Shown here: one piece after another, positions 55,761 to 64,000 of the stretch
How positions within the stretch are numbered: position 1 is the first letter of the stretch
Layout: every line of letters begins with the position of its first letter
Origin: Ceratotherium simum simum
Lineage: Eukaryota; Chordata; Mammalia; Perissodactyla; Rhinocerotidae
DNA length: 64,000 nucleotides
Assembly (NCBI RefSeq): GCF_000283155.1
Contig: NW_004454225.1
Location: 5,788,058-5,852,057, forward strand
Reading direction: 5' to 3'
Position numbers and translations under genes: made by a program
The notes under the pieces: model-generated
The model's input: only the letters and a program-made list of their open reading frames with translations
Database searches by the model: none
Told to the model about the DNA's origin: nothing

Positions 55761-56690
55761 GGAGCCACCGGATGCAGCCATCTGTGGGGGGGGGCAAGGC
55801 TTGCCGACTGCAGGGCTCTGGGTGTCTATGAAAGCAGCCCAGCCTGGGTGCCCTCTCAGCTGAGATGGGAGATGCACATATGCAAATATTTATAGGCCTT
55901 TTCTTTGGGGTCAATTCCTCCAGAGAAGATGCCTCCACTCTCTGCCCTGGGGGACCACAGGCATCCCGGGAGCCAAGCAGGGGAGGGGGCTGGGAACCTC
56001 CCTCTCAAATGTGCAGTTTTCATGGGATTCCGGTTTCTGACATGGCACTGCATCCCAGCCTACAGCTGTGCTCCACATCCCCAAATCCACAGCCTCTCTG
56101 GATCAACTTCCCCAAGAAACCTGTCTTTGCAACAGCCTCCTGTTTTCAATCTCCCCCATCACAGATGCCACCCTCTGAGGTGCCAGGTGCATCCGATTCC
56201 TGGAGCTCTGCAGCTGGAACTGGCTCGTGCACCTGCTGCCCTCCCCGTCTGCAGGCATGCAGGTTCTCTACCTGCTAAGTTGGTCAATGCTTAGCCACCA
56301 CGCCTGATCTTCCAAAACTCAGCTGGCATCTCCAACCCACAGTCACCGTCTCTCCTCCTCTAGGGGTTCAGCTTTCTCCTTGATCGTCATGTAGTGAGGT
56401 TGTAAGAGGAAGCAGAGGTGAGCACCTGTGTTCAATCTGCCCCACTCAATCAATGTGCTCACAGGCATTCTAGAGTCACAAGACATCACCGAGTCACAGC
56501 CAGGACCTGCCCAGCTCCCTCAGCAACAGCAACAGCTGAGCATTTGAAGCTGTAACCCAACAGAGGTGGCCGACAATCCAGGCCAGGGGTGGGACTCACT
56601 CTCCCAACAGACGCTGAGAAGGCCTCCAGGACACTCGCCTCGGAAAGGAAAGAGCAAAGATGAGCGACTCTCGTGAAGCACCTGTCCCCC
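55761..56690. other. intronic stretch, nothing recognised
   Basis: No exon or repeat with firm evidence. Confidence 0.4.
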
Positions 56691-56699
56691 ATCCTAGGA

Positions 56700-57010
56700 A
56701 ACGTCACATGTGCTGTCTCAGTTCTCAAGATAGTCCCCATGATATGCAGAGGACATGGAGCTCAGAGGAGAGGTGCAGTCATAGTCACATGGCTGCAGAT
56801 GGACAGGGAACCAAGACAAGAAGCCCATACCAAGGCGCCCAGTAGCCACCCTGTGACAGCCAAGTACTGCACTTAGTGTCCTAGGCACTGTCACAGGAGC
56901 TCATGTGGCCACGTCCTCATTTGATTCTCACAAGCCCCTAGGCGGCTACCACCATCACCCTCCACACGCAAAGAAGTGGGCTCAGAGACTAACTGCCCAC
57001 CCCCTGCCAC
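56700..57010 (-). mobile_element. MIR SINE fragments (antisense)
   Basis: Two successive antisense MIR cores: 'gagctcagaggagaggtgcagtc' near 56757, and 'gattctcacaagcccctaggcgg' with 'aagtgggctcagagac' near 56920-56990. Confidence 0.55.
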
Positions 57011-57072
57011 CCACGCCAGAGGGCCCAGAATCCGGACCCAAAACGTTGTCTGATTCAGGACTGGAGTGCTTG

Positions 57073-57352
57073 CACACACACACCACACACATGTACAATA
57101 CACACACACACACACACACAACACACATATACACACACCACACATAAACACACACCACACATGTACCGTACACACACCACACATGTACCATACATACACC
57201 ACACACACACCACCATACACATATATACACAAAACACACATGAACCATACACACAACACACACAGGTACCATACACACCACACACATGTACCGTACATAC
57301 TCCATACGCACACACACTGCACACACAGACACACACACACCACACACATGGG
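57073..57352. repeat. compound CA-rich microsatellite, about 280 bp
   Basis: Long CA runs alternate with 'catgtacc(a/g)tacac' words that themselves recur every few dozen bases. It is a compound alternating purine-pyrimidine array in SULT4A1 intron 1. Confidence 0.95.
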
Positions 57353-57359
57353 TCACAAA

Positions 57360-58425
57360 GCAAATGGACAGCAAAACCAAGGCCACAAGCCACGTGTCCT
57401 CACTCCCAGGCTAAAGCTCTACCCCTAACCCCCCACCTCCCAGCTGGGGTGGAGCACGGGCGGGAGAGAGACAGCAGCAGCTGGGACCCGCCCCCACCCA
57501 CAGGCCTGGACCCTGGGAAATGAGCGTGGCCTGCGCTGCAGCCACACGCCCCCAGCTCTGGGCCCCTGCTGGACACAGACTTGTCACTGAGGGTCATCAC
57601 CTCCTACTGAGGGGACCATTTCAAGTGGCTGAGGCACAGCTGGCCCCACAACCAGGCTTGCCACAGGCCCTGTCTGGTGAGGCCCCAAGAACCTGGGGCC
57701 CAGATTCCCAGCCCAGCTCTGCCGCGACTCTGGGGGGCCTGAAACAGTCACCACGTCCTCAGCCCTCAGTTCTCTCGGGGTGAAATTCTCCTGGGCCTTG
57801 AGCTCCAGGGTTCCTGGGACCACAGACGTGGACACACACTCAGGGCCCTGCGGACAATGCCCTAGCAAGAGGCCGCTGGCCCATCAGGCAGAGTGTGTGG
57901 CTCCCCCAGGAGGGAGAGGTCCCATCTTCCATGAGGGCCCAGGAAAGCCAGGGACAGCTCTTCTGATAAAGGAGCATTTGACCTAGGACTTCAAGGACAG
58001 GAAGATAAGCCAGCGAGCTGTAGGGTGTCTGGGGAGGGGGCTCGGTGTTCAGCATCAGGGACCCCAGCCCTCCACCTGGCCCCATCCACGCTCTTTGCCA
58101 CATGATTTCAAAGCCCTTCCCGTAAGAAGACAGCGCCTGTCTCTGTGATTCTGGGCACAACGAAGTACCATGCTGTGGCCAGTGCAGGGAGGAAGAGCAC
58201 AGAGTCTCGCGTGTCTCTGCTTGCTCTTTTGTGCTTCTACCATCGCCGAAAGAGGGACACTCCCAGGCTAGCCTGCTGGTCCCAGGACAAGGAAAAGAGA
58301 CAGCTGAAGCAGAGCTGCCGCGGCCAAGCCCAGCCTAGAGCAGAGCCCCCAGTCGACCCACAGACACACAAGTGGGTTTAGCCGAGATCAGTGACAGCAG
58401 ACACAGGGCTACAGTAACAATTATT
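57360..58425. other. intronic stretch, nothing recognised
   Basis: No gene is supported by splice pairs or codon bias. Confidence 0.4.
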
Positions 58426-58429
58426 GTTA

Positions 58430-58660
58430 TAAGGCGCTGAGTCCGGGTGGTCTCCCACAAAGCAAGAGGCACAGAATGCTCCCGATGGAGCTGAAATGAA
58501 ACAGGGGACAATGAAAATAAGGGCTAACAATGTATGGGGCCCAAGCATGGTGTGACACGCACATGATCACGTTCAGTCCCCCCACAGCCCTGCAAGACAG
58601 CAGGTCAGCCCACCTGAAAGAGCAGGACACGGGGACTTAGAACGGGCGAGTGCCCTCCCC
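58430..58660 (-). mobile_element. MIR SINE (antisense)
   Basis: 'gggctaacaatgtatggggcc', 'acagccctgcaagacagcagg' and 'ccacctgaaagagcaggacac' in antisense MIR order. Confidence 0.6.
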
Positions 58661-59104
58661 AACACCCAGATTCAGGCTTGGTCTCTATAAGCTGCCCCTC
58701 CTCAGCAGACGGTCAGTACCACCCATACGCCTCTGCCACGCTGGGGTCACCTGCGGCTCAGTGGATAGCCCCTACACAAGGCTCCTCACCTCACACAGCT
58801 GTGTCTGCTTCTCACCTGGCCCCAAGCACACTCGACCGCTAAGGGACAGTGGGTGGTGAGTGAGCACTGGCCTCCCGCCCCTCAAGGGAGCCCCCTGAGC
58901 TGTGTTCACGCCATCTGTCGAGGGCCCCATGGAGGTGCCCATTCCTGGCTTCCTCCTCCCCTGCCTCCTGAGACCCCTCCCACCTCACTTCTCCACGCTG
59001 ACCCTCACTTCTGGGTCTCCAGGACCTGAGCACGCCCACTCACAAGCCAGGCCTCGCCCCTCTCCCAGAGGAGAGGCAGAACAACTGACAGCAAGACCAC
59101 ATGG

Positions 59105-59225
59105 ACAGCAGCTATGAGAGGCCACGACTGAAATCCTGGCTCAGCCACCTCCTGACGCCTGGACGCCAAGTGAGACTCAGCCGCTCTCAGTCGGCCTCAT
59201 CTGTAAGGCGAGGACCGCACACGGA
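59105..59225 (+). mobile_element. MIR SINE
   Basis: 'gactgaaatcctggctcagccacctcc' then 'agactcagccgctctc' and 'ctcatctgtaaggcgaggacc' are sense MIR landmarks. Confidence 0.75.
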
Positions 59226-59290
59226 TCAAACGCCATGACCCAAAGGATGCTCTGCATGTTGTGTCTGGCCACTGAAGGCATCAGCGGTGG

Positions 59291-59338
59291 CATGGTGCTG
59301 ACCGTGGTGCTGACCGTGGTGCTGACCATGGTGGTGGA
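59291..59338. repeat. 12-bp minisatellite, four copies
   Basis: C(A/G)TGGTGCTGAC repeats head to tail at 59291, 59303, 59315 and 59327, the last copy with changes. Confidence 0.95.
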
Positions 59339-59913
59339 CGCGTGACCTCAGGGCTGGCCCACCCAGCACCGGCCCGGCCCATCGGAAGGAGGCACACCAG
59401 GGAGACGCCCCTGCAGTCAGGCCCACATGGGCTCTACTGCCAGCACCTGGGCCAGCTTCTCTGTGGGCCTCAGTTCCTTACCCGAAAAGGGCCTCTCTCG
59501 CAGAGGAGCCATAAGGGGGACAGGATACCCCCAGGCACCCGGCACAGAGTCGGGAAACCCTCTCACCTTCTGGTCCATCCTGAGAAGGACAAATGTGGAC
59601 TCAAGCAGTCTGCGACCACCCAGTCCACTGTCCTCCCACCGTTGGTGGGGGGAGTGCCAGGAGACCCAGCTCATTCCAGGCTGAGCTGAGCCTCATGAGA
59701 GCCATCCGTAGGCCAGAGAGCACACACAAAGCCCAAGCCAGGGTCTCCCCGGCTCTCCGGCATCCCTGGAAATGACTTGTTTAGCTTCCAGGAAACTCCA
59801 GTAAGTCTGCAAAGCATGCTTTAGGGAGGCTTCCACCTCCTGATGGCCCCTTCACTCATCCTAATGCACTCCAGAAGCCCATGCCGGGTCCCTGCTCCCT
59901 GCTAACAGCAGAG

Positions 59914-59953
59914 CATCACACTGTCCATCACTCCATCACACTGTCCATCACTC
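59914..59953. repeat. 20-bp tandem duplication
   Basis: CATCACACTGTCCATCACTC occurs twice without differences. Confidence 0.95.
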
Positions 59954-60439
59954 CACAAGCTGAAGACATGCCCACTGCCTCACCTGACTGTCAAGACACC
60001 AGGAGAAGTGCCACTTCCTCCAGTGATGGAGAGAGCACGGCTCCCACACTAACAGGGAAAGGCTGGATAAACTACAACAGCCTCACTTGCCTCAAGCCCA
60101 TCAGGGAGCTGAAGCTGCCAGGCAGCCAAGAGGCTGAAATCCAGGCAGATGGGTGCTTCCAGAGGGACAGGGCCCAGGAGGAAGAGAAGCCAGGCACCAT
60201 GCAGGTGGGAAAGAAGAATTCAGGTAGAATTTTCACAAGTTGCAAAGGCTGACTATGGGCTTGCAGAGCCAGAGGCTCAAGGAGAGAGTCAGCACCAAAC
60301 AGACTCTTCACTGCAGACCTAGACTTGTCCTCACAAGAAAGACCAGTGGGTGGCAGGCTGGAGAGACAGCCCAACTCCCACCAGACTGACTCACCATTCT
60401 ACACTAATGGCCTGGCAGGAAAAGGCAGGCCCATTTCCA

Positions 60440-61195
60440 AGCAAAAATAATTTTGGAACACTGTGTTCAGCATTCAGTCAAAATGAATGCAACAGTACTC
60501 ATAAGAAAGGCAATAAAAAAAATTATCCACTGTCAAGAGACAAAACAATCAACAGAATCAGACTCAGAGAATTTAAAATAAGTCTGATTAATATGTTAAA
60601 GGATTTCATGGAAAAGATGGACAACATGCCTGAACAGATGGATATTTCAGCAGAGAAATGGAAATGCTAGAGGAAAAATAAAAACACATAACAAATGCAG
60701 AATGCTTTCAATGGGCTCATCAGTAGAAGTGACACAGTGGAAGAAAGAATCAGTTAACCTGAAGATTGGTCAACAAAAATTATCCAAGTTAAAACTCAAA
60801 GAGAAAAAAGGGTGAAAAAATAGAACATCCAAGAGCTACAAGATAACATCAAACAATCTAACACATACGTAATCAGAATCCCAAAAGAAGAAGAGAGAGA
60901 CAATGGGACAGAAGAAATATATGAAGCAATAATGGCTGAGAATTTTTCCAAAACAATGAAAGGCATCAAACCACAGATCTAAGAAGCTCAAAGAACCCCA
61001 AGCAGGAAAAGCATCCCCTCAATGAAAAAAAATATATACCTAGACACATCATATCCAAAGCGCTGAAAATTAAAAGAGAAAATCCTGAAGGCAGCCAGAG
61101 GGAAAAAAGACTCATTCCACAGAGGACCAAAGAATCACAGCTGACGTCATCAGAAACTATGCAAGCCAGAAGACAGTGGAATGACATCTCTAAAG
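60440..61195 (+). mobile_element. L1M-type ORF1-region fragment
   Basis: Sense L1 text with 'gcaataatggctgagaatttttcc', 'atcatatccaaagcgctgaaaa' and 'gcaagccagaagacagtggaatgacatc'. It comes from the 5'/ORF1 part of an old L1, with many stops. Confidence 0.8.
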
Positions 61196-61199
61196 TGCT

Positions 61200-61760
61200 G
61201 AAAGATTTGAGGAGGGACGCCAGGAAGGAGGGTTAGTCCCACAGTGAACAGACGAGAGGAATTCTGAAGACGGGAAGTCCTCATCAGGTAATCGGAGGGG
61301 AGGGAAAGCAGCAGAAGGGAGAGAAGGGGAAGAGACAGAGGCAGTGAAAGACTGGAGGCAAGAAAGAGCCTGGAGTGTCCAGACAGTCCCATGTGGCTGG
61401 TGAGTAAGGAGGCAGGACAGGTGAAATCCAGATCACAGGAGGACAGGCTGCAGAGTTTAAGGTTGCCTGAAGGCAATGGGAAGTCAGCAAAGAGGTTAAT
61501 GAGGGAGTGACCAGGGTCAGATGTGTGTCTCCAAGAGGTCACTTCAGCTGCAGAGTGAAAGGTGAGCCCAGGGGGGAGGCCATGGGACACTCCACATGAG
61601 AGAGGAAGAATCCCAAGACTGCAGCAGGGGCTGAGAAGGGGCAACAGAGCTGAGAGCTTACTGGGCAATGAGTCCACAGAAGCAAGTGACAAAGTGCACG
61701 TGGCAGGGGAGGCAGGAGAAGTCGTCACTGTCTGGGAGGAATGAGAAATGAGGAACCCAG
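61200..61760 (-). mobile_element. L2-like fragment (antisense)
   Basis: 'gcaatgggaagtcagcaaagag', 'gtgtgtctccaagaggtcacttcagc' and similar purine-rich phrases follow antisense L2 order, strongly decayed. Confidence 0.45.
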
Positions 61761-62000
61761 AATGAGACCCTGGAGCTCAGAAGGGGACTCGGGGTCTCTT
61801 CCTATTCCACTGGGGTCAGAAAGACACTGCTCCCAGAGGCCCCTGCTCCTTTCTTTCTCCAGAACCCTGGGGGTTCTACTTGAGGCTTTCTCTCCAAGCC
61901 CCAGGCAGTGACGAGGAGAAACGCTCCCCTAGCCAACCCAGGAACTGGGATCTGCCACCCCCTTCCCCAATTCCAAGGCCTCCTGATTATGTGCAAACAG
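61761..62000. other. intronic stretch
   Basis: No feature seen. Confidence 0.3.
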
Positions 62001-62066
62001 ATGGAAGAAGAACAAAGGGAAGGAGGGAGGAGGGAGGAGGAGAGGAAGGAAAGGGGAGGAGGAAAG
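62001..62066. repeat. GA-rich low-complexity tract
   Basis: Imperfect 'gggagg', 'gagga' and 'gaaag' repeats on the plus strand. Confidence 0.85.
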
Positions 62067-62249
62067 AGGACCCTGACAGATATCCTGAACAAAACCTCCC
62101 GTTACAGTTCTCAGGCCTTCGTAAGCTTTCCTGGGAGGCATCACTAACCACTGTGCTAGAAAGCACTTGTCACCCTGGGTGGTGTAGCTGGGAGGGAGGG
62201 ACAGTCACACTGATCTTGGAACAAATGTGAGCTCAGGGTGGGTGACAAG

Positions 62250-62400
62250 TCCCTCAAAATCTTGCCGCCTGCTTCCTAACCTGTGTATTGAAGCCATGAA
62301 CAGTCTCCTCCCCAGGCTGTGGGAAAATAAAACGAGATAACTGTATGGAAAATGTGGGAAGCATCTGGCACAGCACAGACGCTGGGTAAATGTTGGCTCC
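62250..62400 (+). mobile_element. MIR SINE 3' part
   Basis: 'gggaaaataaaacgagataactg' and 'catctggcacagcacagacgctggg' match the sense MIR 3' half. Confidence 0.6.
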
Positions 62401-62599
62401 CATCCCCACCGTCTCTCCTCCAACTCTTCCTGGGGCGTGTTCATCTCCACTGTCCACTGTAAAAACTGTACACTCAAATGCTGATACCACCCTTGCCCCT
62501 CACTGGGCCTTTTTCTATCTCCAAAAAACAATCACAAGAAAATGGGCTATTCTCAGGCTCAAGCAAGGCAGAGAGTGGGACAGTAGCTGTAATCAGTAA

Positions 62600-62850
62600 T
62601 CCCCTCCAGCCCTCATGTCCAGGTCCCAGCCCCCTCCTCCATGCAGTCCTCCCGTGATCATCCTCCTCTGAACCCTCCCTCCTGGGCCCCAGACCTGACC
62701 CTGAGAATGACCACCCTGGCCTATCAGTTAGCTTTCTGCATTAGGAGCCTGGCTTCCTAGTGTCACTGTAAGCTCCTGAGGACAGCTTTTCACAACACGC
62801 CTGATGCCCACTTCTCCTCCGCATGGCGACATGCACAAACAAAGAAAACT
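62600..62850 (+). mobile_element. L2 LINE 3' end (tentative)
   Basis: 'cttcctagtgtcactgtaagctcctgagg' with following 'cacgcctgatgccc' resembles the L2 3' end. Confidence 0.45.
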
Positions 62851-62929
62851 AAGACATCCGTGGAACCTGGGACCTGTGGGTCTCCCCGCAGCCTCCCCAC
62901 CCCCAAGCCGTCTTAAAATTTAAGACTTA

Positions 62930-63060
62930 AATGAATCATCAGGTCCAATCCTCTCATTTCTCATGAGCACAGTGAAGTCACACGGTGACAGGGCTAGAAC
63001 TGGGGCCCACATGCGCTCACTCCCCTGGCTGTGATTCCCTTCCTCCCTCCCAGTCACTGA
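62930..63060 (-). mobile_element. MIR SINE (antisense)
   Basis: 'atcctctcatttctcatgagcacag', 'gtcacacggtgacagggctag' and 'aactggggcccac' in antisense MIR order. Confidence 0.6.
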
Positions 63061-63438
63061 GAAGAGAATGTGATGCACTTCAGGACTGGCCAGAACCAAA
63101 AGGAAAATAAAACCAGGAAGTGGGCGCTCTGGACAAGCCAAGGAGGATATCCCAAAGCCGATGCTCCGTGACTTCTGGGACCATCACCCCGTTAGCAAAA
63201 CCGACGGCAGCAGTGACCATCATAGCAGTGGACAGCTACAGGACGCTTCCCCAGACAACCAGACTCAACACGACAACAATCCCGGGACCAAACAGGCTGT
63301 AAGAATGAATGATTGTGAACAAGCAACAAACAGAAGGGTCCTCCTCAGAAGGCACAATGGGCTCCCAGCATCTGGATCCCAGTTTGAACTGGCACCGTCC
63401 CACAGACCCTCCGACAATGATGGAAATATTCCACACCC

Positions 63439-63592
63439 ATGCTGTCCAATACGGCAGCCACGAGACGCGGCTACTGAGCACTTGAAGCATGGCGAGTGCT
63501 CCTGGGGAACTCAATTCCTAACTTTACTTCATTCCAGTTCACTGCATTTCAATAGCCACATGTGGCCGGAGGCTACTGCACTGGACAGCACA
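63439..63592. mobile_element. hAT-type MITE
   Basis: The left end 'gctgtccaatacggcagcc' and the right end 'gcactggacagcac' are inverted copies. The inner phrases 'gagcacttgaagcatgg' and 'aatagccacatgtggcc' are those of a common mammalian non-autonomous hAT element. The family name is not certain. Confidence 0.75.
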
Positions 63593-63899
63593 GTCTTGTC
63601 CTCTGAGCTCAAATGTCAGAAACACAAAAAAAATCCTAGAGCAGTGGAGTGCTGCGGAAAAAAGCAGGATCTAATTATTACTGCCTTACCACCAGAAATC
63701 CGCAATCCTGTAAACCCCAGCTCCCCATCAGAGGGGGCAGGGGTGGACAAGGGACCTTGCAGACCCTTCTGGCTCCGACCACCTGCAAGTTCATTACCAT
63801 CTCCTAGACTTGGGCCCTGGAAGCCCGAGGGGCCCCGTGGTTTCCCTGCTTGGCAGGAAGGGGGCCTCTGCTAGTCCTGGCTACTCCCCCAAACCCAGA

Positions 63900-64000
63900 G
63901 CTGCCTGTCCCCCAGCAGACTGAGAGCACACTGAGGACAGGCACCAGATGGGGCTTCTCTCTGCACTCCTAGCACCTAGGAAAGCGTCTGGGCACAACAG
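63900..64000 (+). mobile_element. L2 3' end fragment at window edge
   Basis: 'gcagactgagagcacactgagg' and 'cactcctagcacctaggaaagcg' follow the L2 3' terminal order and run off the window. Confidence 0.5.

Larger units (their letters stand above)
47420..64000 (-). other. SULT4A1: SULT4A1 intron 1 (partial)
   Basis: More than 16.5 kb after the exon 2 acceptor without exon 1. I looked for the exon 1 end (the TYPKS codons) and a CpG-rich first exon and found neither. In human SULT4A1 the first intron is the largest, so the promoter should lie a few kilobases beyond 64000. The contents are repeats, listed separately. Confidence 0.8.

Noticed and set aside
56891..57393. Cys/Val-rich and His/Thr-rich frames on both strands
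   Set aside because: They are translations of the CA-rich compound microsatellite.
63161..63874. 237-codon plus-strand frame with an ATG
   Set aside because: It runs straight through a hAT MITE (63439-63592), has low-complexity composition and no recognisable domain. It lies inside SULT4A1 intron 1.
47420..64000. Possible SULT4A1 exon 1 inside the window
   Set aside because: No sequence encoding the expected TYPKSG end with a donor, nor a CpG-rich first exon, was found. The distance in human also predicts a position beyond the window.
1..64000. CRISPR arrays, operons, phage or plasmid modules
   Set aside because: The tandem repeats lack regular spacers, and the gene structure, splice sites and SINEs show mammalian nuclear DNA.

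Overview
This is a nuclear genomic window from a placental mammal, most likely a perissodactyl (horse, rhinoceros or tapir group). The clade call rests on four copies of the tRNA-derived ERE-type SINE at about 6884-7145, 20913-21176, 21736-21947 and 23648-23891, lying on a background of old mammalian repeats (L1, L2, MIR, MER5, other hAT). Coding sequence is sparse and split by GT-AG introns; there are no operons, bacterial features or CRISPR arrays.

The one gene I recognise with certainty is SULT4A1, the brain-enriched cytosolic sulfotransferase-like protein, on the minus strand. Exons 2-7 (numbered as in the human gene) lie at 47289-47419, 45802-45882, 45100-45226, 40705-40799, 36467-36605 and 33461-33573 (coding part). 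All inspected splice sites are canonical and the frame is open throughout. These exons encode residues 58-284 of the expected 284. Exon 1 is not seen and should lie beyond 64000. The 3' UTR runs to a poly(A) signal at 31987-31992. The right third of the window (47420-64000) is SULT4A1 intron 1 and holds only repeats.

A CpG-island promoter lies at about 17290-17920. It has two CCAAT boxes, GC boxes, a palindromic ETS site and a near-consensus RFX X-box. A strong minus-strand splice donor (exon edge 17485) leaves the island, and a well-formed minus-strand exon with an ATG lies at 10943-11049. From human gene order (EFCAB6 lies downstream of SULT4A1 on the same strand, with its promoter roughly 12 kb past the SULT4A1 3' end) I infer that this is the 5' end of EFCAB6. 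The peptide itself was not recognised, so this is inference.

Layout: 1-2345 decayed L1; 3480-5290 antisense L2 with a decayed reverse transcriptase; 6690-9690 MER5, ERE, a candidate solo LTR and L2; 10943-17600 probable EFCAB6 5' end with L2, MER5A and L1 inserts; 17290-17920 CpG island; 18225-31970 intergenic repeats, including an antisense L1 hit by three EREs and one hAT MITE; 31970-64000 SULT4A1.

I found no undescribed multi-gene system. The most unusual structure is a near-perfect 43-bp-stem hairpin in SULT4A1 intron 4 (43641-43736). The X-box in the CpG-island promoter and the 79-bp tandem duplication inside the candidate solo LTR are also worth checking.
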